Shown piece by piece: positions 11,912 through 24,735 of a stretch of 64,000 nt of DNA (position 1 is the stretch's first letter; each line of letters begins with the position of its first letter). Location: assembly GCA_024663395.1 (NCBI GenBank), contig JANFAH010000044.1:186001-250000 (forward strand), written 5' to 3'. The stretch is from Pisolithus tinctorius (Eukaryota > Basidiomycota > Agaricomycetes > Boletales > Pisolithaceae). The translations under genes were made by a program, and so were the position numbers. The notes under the pieces are model-generated. The model was not told where the DNA came from. It did not search any database and saw only the letters and a program-made list of their open reading frames with translations.

Positions 11912-13925
11912 TTATGAAAAATGGTTACCTGAAGTGGAGAGGTCAGGAGGCAGAGAGGAAGCAGAGGATGCACAAAGCTTCACATCATCAGCAGAGAGCT
12001 GCAAGTGGAACTGTCTAGAGCCAGGGAGAGCACAGGCTCTGACATATGTGGCAGCATTGATGAGTGAGATGAGCAGGGCAGAGTGCAGCAAGTTGGTCAG
12101 AGTTGCAGTCAGAGCTGCAGATGGAGTGGAGGGTGTCAGATCCAGAGTGGAGGTCGCAGCAGAAGATGATGAAGGTGCCTGGGGTGTTGGCATTCCCTGT
12201 AACAGTGGTTTGAACAAGATACTGCCCAGTACCCAGTCAATCAACAGATTGAAGCAGGCGAGCCAGTTGTGTCCTAATACCAGCGAACATGAAAAATCCA
12301 ATGGAGTAACATAAAATGAAACAGAGTTGACATCACCAGAAGGAAAGCAGAGGGAAAGATCTACTTCTTGGGAAATGACAGCATTTGTACTACCATCAAA
12401 CAAGTGGAGCAGAATTGGTGGAGAAATGGTGGAAACAGGAATGGCATATTTTTTGATTATAGATGGGTCTACAAAACAATGAGAAGAGCCAGAATCGATC
12501 AATGCAGCAACAGTATCAACAGAATAATCAAGAAGAGTTACAGATGGAAGTAAAGAGTTGGGACTAGAAAGAGCAGATGCATTGAGTTGGATGTCCAGTT
12601 GCACACAGTTGGGATCAACACTTCCTCCAGGCTGTGCAGGCTCCCTGGAGGAGCAGACTAATTTTTTGGCTCTACCTTCTCCATGGGCAGAGCAGGCAGA
12701 GTTCCAGCCATAGCTGCATAGGCTTTGGCTGCACAAGAGGTAGACTTGGGACAGTCCTTAGTGGAGTGGCCAGCCTTGCCACAGAAGAGGCAGAGGTTGT
12801 TCTTCATCCTGCACTGGCGTTCAGTGGAGGTGAGTTTGCCATCCTTGCACAGGAGGTGGGCAATATTGGACTTGGGTGGATCTTTCTGTTTGCCCTTGCC
12901 CTTGGCATCAGACTTTGGAGCAGAGGCAGAGGACAACAATTTAGACTTGTTGTTGGAGTTGGGGGACTGCAACTCATTGGTGGCAGACTTGGTGGTGTGC
13001 AAGATCTCCACTTTATGCTCCCGGTAGCATGCATCGATGGTCTGAGTGAGTTCATGGAGTTGTGCGAGGGCAGAAGGTTTTCAATGCAAGTGATCTCATC
13101 CTTAATGTGGTCTGGAAGTCCACTATAAAAGTGGTGGTGGAGTGCTCTGACACCATAGTCTTTGACCTGTGAAGCCCAGTGATTGAGCTCCATGACATAT
13201 TTGGTAATTTGAGAGCCATCCTTCATAGTAAGGTTCTTGAGTTGTTGGATGGCATCTGCTATGGCATCACATGGACTGAAGTTAGTTGTGAGTTCTTGCA
13301 AGAACTCATGATAGTCATCCCTCCAGAGCAGGCAGTCATAATTGTCAGGGTTTAGTAGATCTGGCTCAAACCGAGCCAGAGCCATACCCTTAAGATAAGA
13401 CTGAGCAAAGGTAACCTTGGCTCTGTCGGAGCAGAATGCATGGGGGCAGTCTTGGAAGTTCAACTCGCACTGCACAAGGAACTCATGGAGTTTCTTTGGG
13501 TTGGAGCTGTCAAAGGTGTCAGGCTTGCAGACTTTGGTTTTTGGAGGGAAGTCCCCAGTGCATGAACTAGACCATGCAAGTGCATGGACAGCTCTAGCAA
13601 GAGCTATGAGGGGATCCTCTGGTGGCTCAGCTGGGTCTTTGGGGATATCCCCATCACCACTGCCCCTGCCATCAGGATCACCATCAGGATAATCAGGGTT
13701 GGGGTCAGGTCCATCATCTCAGTTACAAGGAGATGGAGTATGGAAGGCAGTTGGGTGGAGGTTGGAGCAACCAGCCTGCAAAGTGCTTTCACCTTCAGCA
13801 TGAGAGCAGTGTTGAGCAGAGAAGGATTGAAACTGTTCAACAACAGAAGGGAGTTGATGCAGATTAGCTAGCACTATAGTGAGGTTCTCAGTGACCTCTC
13901 TCTGGGATTGAGCTTGAGTTCTCAT
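11912..13925 (-). pseudogene. Ty3/gypsy gag-protease segment
   Basis: Read on the minus strand from the ATG at 13925: a glutamine-rich start, an acidic D/P-rich linker, then a gag core with FCSDRAKVTFAQSYLKGMAL and FYSGLPDHIKDEI. A basic S/K-rich region and one CCHC zinc knuckle, CLFCGKAGHSTKDC (about 12.78 kb), follow. After a frame change near 12.7 kb comes a retropepsin-type protease with the D-S-G active site in ALIDSGSSHCFVD and GHNWL further on. The frame shifts near 13.09 kb and there is a stop near 13.72 kb, so gag is not one intact frame. It stops around NHFS at 11.91 kb, where RT should begin, so the element is cut after protease. The RT fragment at 8.1-9.7 kb lies on the other strand and need not come from the same insertion. 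Confidence 0.85.
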
Positions 13926-14088
13926 AATGGTGTAAGTTTTTCAGAGGACAGAAAATGAGATCATACAAGTGTGAGTACAAATATACTGTCAAGTCCAGGC
14001 CTACTCTGACCAACTCTGATGCAGGACAAGGTCTGGAGAAGGGTTCAGAAGCGAGTCTGACACAAAAGAACAGACCTCTGACTGGCAG

Positions 14089-14250
14089 TGTAGGGAATAA
14101 GTACTCCCTACTAGGGAGATTTAATTATTTTATCTTTTCTACCCTGTTTTTGCTTTGGTTTACATTAGTGATACTTAGCCTACATGTGTGGCGCATTTTT
14201 GGTAGCTTAGTCAGCATTTTTGCGCACTAGTGTAGGTCTAGAGTACACAA
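14089..14250 (+). repeat. LTR-like terminus, TGTAGGGAAT palindromic type
   Basis: Begins TGTAGGGAATAAGTACTCCC, a near-palindrome, followed by a T-rich stretch, GCTTAGTCAGC and AATAAA near 14.25 kb. The same order of words occurs at 52057-52240. It probably is the start of an LTR whose 3' end I cannot place. Confidence 0.45.
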
Positions 14251-14994
14251 TAAAAAAAAGGAAGAACCAGACAGTGAGACTGTGAAAGTGAAGACTGTGA
14301 ATGAAAGACAGTGAAAAGCCCTCACTGAGGCACCCCTAGATGACCCTCCAGATGCTGCCACTCACTTGTTTCCCTGCTTCATTCATTCTGCCCAACCCAA
14401 ATCCTCTCCTTCACCTCTTTTCTCAATCCAAGCTCAGAGCTCCTCTGGGTCAAACTAGACCCTTTCTATCAATCCCTAGGAGTCCCTAGCTTTGCTAAAT
14501 ACCTAACTTACAGTGGAGTGTTGGCAGGAGCAAGGTCTGCCAAGACAAAGGCAGAGCAGAGTGAGGGCATCAGGTTTAGCTTGTGCACTACCCCCTTGCA
14601 CAATCTCAGCCCTTGTATTTCAGAGGGAGAGTACAGACAGAAAGTCAGAGGCAACTCCAACAGACAGAAGACAGAGACAGAGGGAGTAGGAACTTAGTTG
14701 ATATTCATACTGAAGAACAGCGGAGTATGATACATGCTTTTATACTACTATGGAGGTACAGTAATCAGAATTGGAACTGGCATACAGAGGCTCATAAATT
14801 TTCAAGTAAAACTTCCTGGACAATGAATGAAGGGTAGATGGAGGACATATGAATGGGTAACACAGTACATCCCAAAAAGGGAACAGTCCAGGTGCTGGAC
14901 CATGTGGTGTGCGCACTGCAGAGTACCTGACTGTGCACTGTCAGGGAGAAGTCTGAAGGTAGTCACATGACTCCTCAGAGAATGGTCTGCCCAG

Positions 14995-15800
14995 TCTGGC
15001 AGGAGAGCAACACAAGTCCAACAGCAGTTGGAGCAGAGATGGTTTGCAACTGACAGAAGTTGGACAGAGTTGGTGTGGAGTGAGTAAGGACTTGTAATGG
15101 ATGCACAGTCATGACAATATCACATGTCATTTATCTGTTTATCTCATGTCACTGCTGTGCTTCAAGTTTGAGAATCTTTCATAGCAAGTGTCAATAGTCA
15201 GTATAAACCTGTAAGATTGTAGTTGGGTTGTCTCAAGTTCATGTGCATGAAGTGTACTGTATGGTATTCACACAGTAAGATGTAGAGACAAAATAGATGT
15301 CTATCTAAAATTTTCGAGGCAACATTTATATATGAGGAGGCATTTGATACCAAGGTATCACATGCCCATACTAAGTAGCTACTACTTTTGGGGTATAACC
15401 CCTAACACCCTCCCCTGCAGAGCTGACCCAGGCTCAGACAGTAAAGAGAAAAGAAAGAGATGAGGAGAAAAGAAAAGGAAAAAAAAAGACAATTGTGCAA
15501 AGGTTAGGCTTTGCAAACTAATACTTTGAGGGTTAGGCCTCAAAGTCCAAATGCAGAGAAAGGGTGTTGAACCCAATCCTTTAATTAGAGAGTTGAGTCT
15601 CCAGAGGGAACACTCCCTCACATTCGCAACCTATCCTTGTCCTCAAATAGGTCATCAGTGTCATGACTGTGTGTTCATTATAAGTCCTTACTCACTCCAC
15701 AACCTCTTCTGCTGGTCATTCACTCACTCTGCACCAACTCTGCCCAACTCCTGTCAGTTGAAAACCATCTCCACTCCAACTGCTGTCAGACTTGTGTTGT
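14995..15800. repeat. Inverted repeat, arms 14995-15120 and 15655-15800
   Basis: The words TCATGACTGTG, AAGTCCTTACTCACTCCAC, CAACTCTG and CAACTGCTGT appear in order in the right arm and reverse-complemented in the left arm. Arms are ~130 bp with visible mismatches and surround the TGTTAGGGG LTR start. It may be two oppositely oriented LTR pieces. Confidence 0.6.
15130..15407 (-). mobile_element. LTR with preceding polypurine tract, minus orientation
   Basis: On the minus strand GCAGGGGAGGG, a good polypurine tract, is directly followed by TGTTAGGGGTTATACCCC, a typical TG start with an internal hairpin. A TATA-like ATATATAAATG lies ~85 bp further on (about 15.33 kb). This is the layout of a 3' LTR of an element whose body lay at higher coordinates, where R1 copy B now begins. 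Copia-like is a guess. The 3' limit is not defined. Confidence 0.5.
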
Positions 15801-15972
15801 TCTTCTACTGGACTGAGTGGACTGTTGTAGGGAGCTGTATACTCCCTGGGGCTGGAACAGGGATCTGTCACTAAATTCTGCAGGCCTCTATGACAAACCC
15901 ATTTCAGAATTTTTTCCTGCTCATGTCCTTGTGTTCCCTCCCAACCCCTGTTGCCTTTGGAGTTTCTACTGA

Positions 15973-17791
15973 TGTGAGTCAAAGTGTGGTTCAGTGGTGA
16001 AAACCAACCAAAACCAACACAAAAGACAAAAAGAGCAAGTGGTGGTGTGCCTATGTGGTACCTAGATGGTAGAACCTGTTCTTTGGGAGGGTTTTTGTGA
16101 GCTACAACACTCAAAGATGAGTGCTGAGGGTTGGGGGTGCTCCCGAAGAAGAGGGAGCAAGAATATGAGAGAATGTGATGGGGTAGACTGCTGTCAGCCT
16201 ACAGAAGGATGGAGGATGACTTAATTTGATGTCCTGAGCTGCACTGAGCTCAGGGAGGACTTGGAGTGAAGCTGATTGATGATAGATGATTATAAGTGAA
16301 GCAGACAATAGTTAGACCCTTAATAAAGTCTCAACTATCAAGGCTGATGAATGAATTACTGAGTGATGATGAAAAATGTGAGCAAGAGGGGGCTCTCTGA
16401 CATCTTCTTCTTATTCAGCTATCTAAGTACTGTGATTTATATACAGTACAGGGGTGTTGCCTATGGAAAACAAGGTGCAAACACTTGGTAAGTGATTGGT
16501 AACTGATGAGTAAGGAATGTAAGGAATGGGTAATTGTCTTAGAAAGCATTGGTGAGCATTGGTAAGGATAAGTAAGCCAAAAAGCAAAGAATCAGTAAGC
16601 AAAGTCAAAAGATTGGTAAGTATTGGCAATAGGTGAGTCAAGGACAGTCAGAATGTCAAAGTATGAGTCAAGTAATGTCAGGAACTGGGAAAGTGCACTG
16701 GAATCACATTAGGGGGAGGCTGTGCATGTCACATCTCGAAGAGATTGCTTCCAGGCCAAAGTAGGATGACAGAGAGGCAGCACTGATCTGATGCTGATAT
16801 AGTACATCCAAAAGCAGACAGGGTGAGTCAGATGTAAACAGGGGTCAAGCTTTGGGGGTCTGTGGGGTGACAGGAGCATAGGGGATCACAACTTCCCCCC
16901 CCAAACCATCCTCTCAGTGAAGCAAATAAAAACTTCATGAATGAGGCTCTGTTGGAAGAGAGGATGAAGGGGGAGTGTCTTCTGCTGTATCGTGCAATAA
17001 GGAGGTAAGATGTGCATCATACTCATCATGGATGCGATCAGGGAGAGTGGAGAACAGTAAATTATACTGTAGCTGTCACAATTTTGGAAGAATGATGGAC
17101 AAGACTGGTATGAAGACATTGCAGGGAGCAGGGAGGAAGGATCCATATGCTTCTTGGACTGGAGAGACTGAAACAACCACATAAGACCTTTCCAAGCAAA
17201 TGACAGACCTGAGGTGACCAAAGAACGTCCTCCTAGAGGTCATACTGACAAAAAGAACATGCTGCCCAAGCTGGATGGGCTGAGAGGGGGCAGATGAGGA
17301 TGGGATGTACCAGGACGCTTCAGGACAGAAGCTGGTGGGAACTCCTGGTAGATATACATAGCCATGGTCCCTAGCAAAGGGGACAAGTGAAATGATTGAT
17401 GTGGAGGTGGCCATACCAGAAGAATTAGTGAAATGAGCATCTTTTGGAGGGAGTGCTGTAGAAACATGTGGAGTGTGCAAATCCTTTCCAATTTTGGAAG
17501 GTAGGATTGCGTGGCTGAGCACTACAAGTGAGTGTGGGAATGGTTTCAGTATCTGCAGAAATGGCAAAGATATGTTGAAAACTGGAATGCCATACATGGG
17601 TGCTTAAGAATTTTAACCAGCACTTAACTCGCTCCCAGTCTTTTTCTTTGGCATTGATGACTCATTCTTGTGCGAGGGATGACTGCCAACATTTCTGGCT
17701 GTCCTTCTTCACATGAGGGCTATGGTCTTCATCTCCATTCATCAGCTGTATCCATGTCCACCTCACCAAACACCTTTGGTGTGTGACACTG
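15973..17791. mobile_element. Dispersed repeat R1, copy B (full length)
   Basis: Co-linear with copy A from TGTGAGTCAAAGTGTGG to GGTGTGTGACACTG, with scattered single-base differences and few indels. The minus-strand frame over 17076-17597 stays open for 173 codons here and 175 in copy D. It contains FARDHGYVYLPGVPTSFCPE, but no family is recognised. Both ends are sharp against unrelated flanks. Confidence 0.65.
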
Positions 17792-18445
17792 ACCTTCAGC
17801 ATGTTGCTCAGTCATCAAAATGCTGATCTGGAAATTCTGCATTTGCACAGAGTCATCCAGAATTCAGTAGCCATGCCACTGCTCAGCCACATCACCAGTC
17901 ATCCATGCCACTTGCCTCTAAAAACTCTGGTTTCCCCTGTTGCCCTAAATTCCACAAACTGGACTTCATGCCAGTATGCTACACTCTGCCCTCCTGTGCC
18001 ACTCAGCTCCACCTCCCACTTGTACACATACCCTTGCTCTGTTGGAAGATACCCCTTACCATTGTCCCATTCTTACTCTTGTCTACTACCCACCAGACTA
18101 TTTTACATGCATCTGTAATTCACTGACATCTGACATCCTTTCCTTTATTTTCCAGTCTTTTAGTTTTTCCACCCCACCTTACTCCAACTCATACCTACTT
18201 CCCTTGTACTATATATTTCTGCCATGATGTTGGAAATATACACCCACCTTTGGAGTTGCTATCTGTGTGTGTTCTGCAAGTTTGAGAGCTCCCAGAGTCT
18301 AAGTGCATATATAGAGTCTACAGCATCTTCAATGTCCCCAGTGGTCTTTGTGTCTCCTGTGTCCTCCAGTCCTACACACCTTATCCCATATCCCTTTTGC
18401 TTCAAATTCACTCTTCTTGATGCATAGCAGCCTCTCAGAATTTCA
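17792..18445. other. No gene recognised between R1-B and E copy 1
   Basis: Pyrimidine-rich on the plus strand with short overlapping open stretches in three frames, none with a motif. Nothing else seen. Confidence 0.4.
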
Positions 18446-20712
18446 TTAGGTTGATCCTTGGCTTTCCCCAGGCTAAATAGACCCATTTTCCCAGGCCATG
18501 GAAAGTTGGAAGCCATTCTTACAGAGTGACACAACTTGAGACCATCAATTATGGCACTTGCATTGGAATCCTAGGTGATCAGGAGGATTCCTTGAAAGGC
18601 AGGGGGGATGGAGGAGAACAGAAAGCAGGTGAGTGGTACAGGGGGAGAAAGGGGCAGGGCAGATGATAGAGGAAAGGGGAGGTAGAATGACACCTTCTGC
18701 ATATGACAACAGAATCATCTGGGTGTTAACTCTCAGGAAACATCCCCCTGACCAAACACTCCACTCATCCTTATGCACTCAAACTAACCTACCCTGTGCT
18801 TTAGCTCACCCTGCCCTTCATGCTGCTCCAACAAGATGATGGAGGACAGTTTGGACACCAACAAGCTCCCATGATGAAGTCAACAAATATACCATTGAAA
18901 AAACCCTGTGATTTTCAGAAGTTGGGACACTACCATCACCTCTTTGTCACCAGGAAAATCACACAGGTGTGAGATGATGGAGACAAGGAACATGAAGCAG
19001 AGAGTATTGTTCTATGAACAAATGAACTGTTGAGTGGCTCAAACACTAACAACACCACAAGGTATATCAGCAGTTGGTGTAAAGGACAGAGAAGGTGATC
19101 CTCTAAGTGCATACTCCATGTCCTGCTAGGGATTGAGTCTATGTCATGTTGGGGATTCTCCTTGTCAAGTGTGGGGATTCTCCATGTCATGTTGGAGATT
19201 ACCCATGGCCTGTGGGGGTTCTCCATGTCAAGTGTGGGGATTCTCCATGACCTGTGGAGATTCTCCATGTCAAGTGTGGGGATTCTCCATGACCTGTGGA
19301 GATTCTCCATGTCAAGGATGGGGATTCTCCATGGCCCACTGGGGATTCTCCAAGTCATGTTGGAGATTCCCCATGTCAAGGATGGGGATTCTCCATGACC
19401 TGTGGAGATTCTCCATGTCAAGGATGGGGATTCTCGATGCCATGTTGGGGATTCTCCATGGCCCACTGGGGATTCTCCATGCCATGTTGGAGATTCTCCG
19501 TGGCCTACTGGGGATTCTCCATGCCATGTTGGAGATTCTCCATGGCCCACTGGGGATTCTCCAAGTCATGTTGGAGATTCCCCATGTCAAGGATGGGGAT
19601 TCTCCATGTCATGTTGGGGATTCCCCATGGCCCACTGGGGATTCTCCATGTCATATTGGAGATTCTCCATGTCATATTGGAGATTCTCCATGTCAAGGAT
19701 GGGGATTCTCCATGGCCCACTGGGGATTCTCCATGTCAAGGGTGGGGATTCTCCATGCTGTGTTGGGGATTCTCCATGGCCCACTGGGGATTCTCCATGT
19801 CAAGGGTGGAGATTCTCCATGCCATGTTGGGGATTCTCCATGCTACATTGGGGATTCTCCATGGCCCACTGGGGATTCTCCATGTCAAGGGTGGGATTCT
19901 CCATGCCATGTTGGGGATTCTCCATGGCCCACTGGGGATTCTCCATGTCATGTTGGAGATTCTCCATGTCAATGGTGGGGATTCTCCATGGCCCACTGGG
20001 GATTCTCCATGTCATGTTGGAGATTCTCCATGCCACATTGGGGATTCTCCATGGCCCACTGGGGATTCTCCATGCCATGTTGGAGATTCTCCGTGGCCTA
20101 CTGGGGATTCTCCATGCCATGTTGGAGATTCTCCATGGCCCACTGGGGATTCTCCAAGTCATGTTGGAGATTCCCCATGTCAAGGATGGGGATTCTCCAT
20201 GTCATGTTGGGGATTCCCCATGGCCCACTGGGGATTCTCCATGTCATATTGGAGATTCTCCATGTCATATTGGAGATTCTCCATGTCAAGGATGGGGATT
20301 CTCCATGGCCCACTGGGGATTCTCCATGTCAAGGGTGGGGATTCTCCATGCTGTGTTGGGGATTCTCCATGGCCCACTGGGGATTCTCCATGTCAAGGGT
20401 GGAGATTCTCCATGCCATGTTGGGGATTCTCCATGCTACATTGGGGATTCTCCATGGCCCACTGGGGATTCTCCATGTCAAGGGTGGGATTCTCCATGCC
20501 ATGTTGGGGATTCTCCATGGCCCACTGGGGATTCTCCATGTCATGTTGGAGATTCTCCATGTCAATGGTGGGGATTCTCCATGGCCCACTGGGGATTCTC
20601 CATGTCATGTTGGAGATTCTCCATGCCACATTGGGGATTCTCCATGGCCCACTGGGGATTCTCCATGCCATGTTGGAGATTCTCCATGTCAAGTGTGGGG
20701 ATTCTCCATATT
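18446..20712 (+). mobile_element. E-family repeat, copy 1
   Basis: It begins inside one 44-bp unit (GGTTGATCC..CTTTCCCCAGG), continues through a unique ~600-bp core (18500-19130) and ends in a long satellite. It mirrors 36280-37530: paired positions sum to 55976 from about 18446 to about 19690, including an identical 204-codon open frame (18936-19550 and 37040-36426). Compared with copy 2 it lacks the leader and all but one 44-bp unit. No transposase or RT motif is present, so it is non-autonomous or a segmental repeat. Confidence 0.7.
19140..20712 (+). repeat. 20-22-bp satellite (GGGGATTCTCCATG core), about 70 units
   Basis: Units are variants of TGGGGATTCTCCATGGCCCAC and TGGAGATTCTCCATGTCAAGG, mostly 20-22 bp. 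A higher-order duplication of 593 bp is visible: about 19450-20042 recurs at 20043-20640 with the same rare variants, such as CCGTGGCCTACTGG at 19498 and 20091. All three plus frames are open for 1.4-1.6 kb because stop codons are absent from the unit. The predicted W/F/S/H-rich peptides are by-products. Confidence 0.9.
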
Positions 20713-20812
20713 GTGAGGGGCAATGAAGGGATATATGATCAGTCACAACATCACAAAGATAAAGCAGGGGTGATTCTCCATTTTATAGACATTCAATATA
20801 TGTTTACAAAGT

Positions 20813-23800
20813 CTAGTATCTCTGTCTTTTTAATGGCAATTTCACTGGTGAAGAGGGCAAATAACCATTTTCAATGTCCTGCAACCATTCCTCATCCTCT
20901 GTGGATTGCTCCTCATCTGCTTCCCCCATGGAATATTCCTCTTCCAGTGCCATCTCTGCAATGGATAACAGTAGGTTATCACCACCTTCTGACATCAACC
21001 CCTCCCCATCACAGTCATAGTCTTTTAATGATCCCTCTGTTTGATCCTCTGCTGCAGATATTACACTGGAATTGTTAGCAGCCACAAGGCAACCTGCAAT
21101 TTCCTCTGCTCTGGGTCCCCAAGGTCTAGATGGAATCCATGCATGTGGAATATGTCAAACCTTGGCCTCCCAATTGACATATACTGCCACAAGGTTATCC
21201 CTCAGTGATTGCAGGTGATACTTGTAAGATTTGTCTAACTATTGTGAGATGGTGACAAGACAATGACATTTGAACTCACCTGCATGTTCCAAGGTCACCT
21301 GGACACTCTGCCACTCCACAGAAAACCATTCCTGCAAGGCAGACTGCTCTCTTGACAATCTTCTTTCTTCTTCATTACAATGATCAACTTCTAGCATGAG
21401 CCTTATTCCTTTACGCACAGCTTCATCAGCAAGCCAAGATGGGGGATTAGCACAACCCTCTGCAAGTCCCACATCCTGCCAAATATCACTGTCAACCTCC
21501 AGTTGAAAAATTCCCTTAGGAGGTATGGGGAAAGGGGAAATTGCACCAGGGGGTGCTTTCCCAAGTCATATCATACCCATAAGCTCATCACAGAGGGTGT
21601 TGTAGCTAGTGACAAGTTTTGATATGGCAGGCTCTCATCATTTTATGGATGACTTCACATGTGACTGTAAATTATTTTCTACCACAGATGTTATTGAAAA
21701 TAGCAGGCAGAAAGAACACCCTCTACTTACCATTAATAGAGTTCTTGGATGACTGTTCTAGCTGCTCAAATTCAAACTTGCACTGATGAAGGCACTCCCT
21801 GATTCAAACTTTCAGTGCCTGTGCATTAGTTTGGGTTTGGAGCCACTTGTTGTTCCTCAGGAGATAGAGGTCAGTTTGTGCTGAGACTCCTAATGCACTT
21901 TTTTTTTGTCTCAAAGCCTGAGTTGCCTTTGAGAGTGAAGCTTGTGCTGCAGTAAGTTGTAAATTGAAGTCAATGATGTCATTGACACAATCATTGTGAA
22001 GATCCATTTCCAGCTGATCCACATGGCTCTGGTGGTTCTGAACAGACTTTTCCAGGGCAAGTATAAGTGCCAACTGTTCAGCACCCTTCTTCTTTGACTG
22101 CCCTATGTGTGTATGGTGAGCAACATGATGGAAAACATAGGAAAAAGACTAACAAGGTAGAGGCTGAGTCTGTGAGTGCACCTGTGCAGCCCACTCCTCT
22201 TGTAGAGTCTGCATGTCAACATGCAATGCATGGAGGGCCTCCAAAGCCATGGTTTTCTTGCTTTTGCAGAGGGACCACTTTTTGTTCAGCCACTGGCCAA
22301 GAGCAGTAAAAGACTTCTTGTCAAAGTGATGAATCTGATTATCAAGAACAAATAGCCTCTGATGGTACTAAGTAGGAAATTAACATTGGAATCATATTAC
22401 AGGAAAATGAATGCTTACACCAGACACTCGGAGGATAGGAATGAGCATCTTCAGAGAACTCCATAACTGCTCACACCCCTCACCATCTGACAAACCAAAA
22501 CCCACACATTTACATGGGTGATATACTATCTGACATGGCCACTGATGACCATAAACATGGAAAACAGAGATGCCAAACTTCAACCTGGAGAGTATCCCCT
22601 CATCAAGTAGCTTCCACTTGCGACAACTACATTCCAGTTGACAGCCAATGTCATACAAGAGGCCAACAGTTGCAGTGGTAGGCAGATGTTCAAAGAGATG
22701 TTTCAATAGCACCAAGGCATAGTGCTGCTTTTCTCCTGCAGATGTCATATTGACCAGCCAGAGAACATGATCATGGTGACAAAGCAAAGCCATCAGCCCT
22801 GTGTCTGCAAAAAAGTGGGTGCTTGCTTTCTCACGCTTTTCATCTGCTGCATGGAAAGAATCCCCACACCCATCCAGCACTGAGATGGGCACTCTCATCC
22901 CATCCTCAAAACTGTCCCCTTGTTTTTGATGTGAAGAATGATGGTGATCAGATGGAAGAGATCACTGTTTCTCAATGAAAATTTCCATAGCCTTCACCTC
23001 TGATTCAGGAATGAATACAGTGTTGGTAGGATTGGAAGGGTCATGGCCAGCAGAGTCCTTATTTGTTCACTGGTGGGTGAAACATGCATCCAAGCAGACA
23101 ATGCAGTCAAGGCTTTTGGAGGTCAGAATTAGGTTCGCATCAATAAACTTGCCATTGACTCACTCATCCTGCTCAGCATTAGCTCTCTGTGGCACACCTC
23201 CTCCAAAACATAGTGGACAGTGAGCACATAGGTAGTCACTTGGTTGAGACCTAGTGTCTTGTTGAACAGAGGCTTGGGAGGAGTGAACCAAGCCAGTAAT
23301 ATGGTCCACCATGTATATTGTTAACACACTATACCAATGGTATGCATTGCTGAATCATTGTCGAAGGTTATCCTGATGATTGCATGGTAAGAATCCCTTA
23401 TACTGCCATGAAGAGATAGATAGAAGTGTTTAACTAGTAGATATTGGCACTTCAATAGGACAATATATAAGGGGTGTGTGTGGTATGGGAGCACATAAGG
23501 GGGACAGATAATATAATGATTATCCTATGAATACAACATGCCTTGGACTGCAGCTTGTACCCTTGGGCATCTAGAAAACTTTCAAGTGCTTCACACCATG
23601 CAGTTGTGTTGGGGGTCAACCGCACAAAGAGTTTCCTCACAAACTCCAACACTCGAAGATCAACTGCAAGAGTGGGAGAGATAGGGGAACACACAAATAG
23701 ACCATGTCCCATGAGGTGTATAGGAGCTGGGGTGCATGCACAATAGCTTATCTCAATTTCCTCCAAACCTGGTATGTGTGAGCATGACATAAGCACAATG

Positions 23801-24191
23801 ATGGGGTCACATACAGTCAAAGAAAAGACAGCAAACAGTGAGTGAATGCACCACACAAGTGGGACATCCACTTAGATGGTGAGCCAGGGGATCTACCACC
23901 ACCCAAAGGCTTTGTGATGCTTGGAGGTACCACAGGTAGGGCTTCAGAAGCGCAGGGATAACATCTTGTGACCACTGTTGCCATTGGTTTTGTTGCTTCT
24001 GCAAACTGCTCAGGCCCAAGGGAGAACTGACCTCCTCATTGAAATGAAGGCTATCCACAAGATCAAAAACATCAGACCCGCAAGGAGGCAAGCTGCGATG
24101 TTGATCTGGTACAGCATTGGCATCTTGTGCAAGGCGCTGGCGACCTGGAAGGACAAAGAGAGGTGGGGGTGCAGGGAGGTAGAGTCCTTTC
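20813..24191 (-). pseudogene. KDZ-family transposase (Kyakuja-Dileera-Zisupton)
   Basis: Minus strand, start most likely at MKGLYLPAPPP (24191). In order: HFNEEVSSPLGL and QWQQWSQDVIPALLKPYL (~24.0 kb); a cysteine-rich segment with CACTPAPIHLM and LAVDLRVLEFVRKLF (23.6-23.75); CPLCFGG and CIVCLDACF (~23.1-23.2); GLMALLCHHDHVLWLVNMTS (22.75-22.8), LLYDIGCQLECSCRKW (22.63) and VFHVYGHQWPCQ to DGEGCEQLWSSLK (22.46-22.56). Coiled-coil-like segments (LEKSVQNHQ, RRLSREQSALQEW) and an acidic tail follow. I read the DDE triad as D in CLDACF, D in YDIGC and E in GEGCE; all three are present. Breaks include TGA after CFTHQ and several frame changes, some of which may be introns. Right family at high confidence, activity doubtful. 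Confidence 0.88.
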
Positions 24192-24299
24192 ATACCATAG
24201 GGCTGGCAGTGATGAGCTGATGGATGTGGAACAAACAATGACTGAGGGTCCTAGCCAGATGTAAGTATGTGCAAGTTCTGCTAGAGGGAAAAGATGTAC

Positions 24300-24735
24300 C
24301 AAATGACTAGGCATCACCTGAGTATCTGATGATGATGTCAGTGGAAGGGAGTTCGAGACTGCACTCTCCAGCTGGCTAGTTGAAGCCAATGTGTTGGGGG
24401 GACCCTGTAGGGATAAGCTGATGCGAAGATTGGTTTTCAGAGTAAAATCCAAATACTGAAGGAATATGAAGGGATGCTTGATTATTGGATGAGAGCAAGG
24501 GGGGGGTGCAGTTATGTTGGGCAGCCAACTAGTTGATGCCAGTACAACAGAGGGGCCCTGTGGGGAAGACAAACTGATTGGAAAAATATCTTGCAGACAA
24601 AATCTGACATACCAAGGGTGGAGGAAAGTGAAATGAAGCCTGATGATCAGACGAGGTCAAGGGGTGGGGTGCGATGCTGGGCATCTGACTAGTTGAAGGA
24701 GATGCGATGGAGGAACTCTGCAGGAAGATAAGCCA
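24300..24735 (-). repeat. Three diverged ~150-bp tandem units upstream of the KDZ gene
   Basis: Units near 24310, 24460 and 24610 share the words GATGATCAG, AGGGG, GACTAGTTGA.GCC and AGAGG.CCCTGTGGGGA. On the minus strand each gives a similar S/P/H-rich stretch (LTSSDHQ, ISLSLQGP). They sit just 5' of the KDZ start and may be subterminal repeats of that transposon. Confidence 0.5.

Noticed and set aside
8060..13925. RT fragment (plus) and gag-protease fragment (minus) as one gypsy element
   Set aside because: They lie on opposite strands with satellites between them. An inversion is possible, but nothing at the edges demonstrates it.
13955..14230. 91-codon plus-strand frame between gag and the LTR pieces
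   Set aside because: It crosses the LTR-like start at 14089 and is antisense to the gag leader; no motif.
19133..21078. Open frames of 476-558 codons over the satellite, and up to 378 codons over its inverted copy
   Set aside because: All three forward frames are open at once because the unit lacks stops. The peptides are pure repeats and no start, intron or domain supports a gene.
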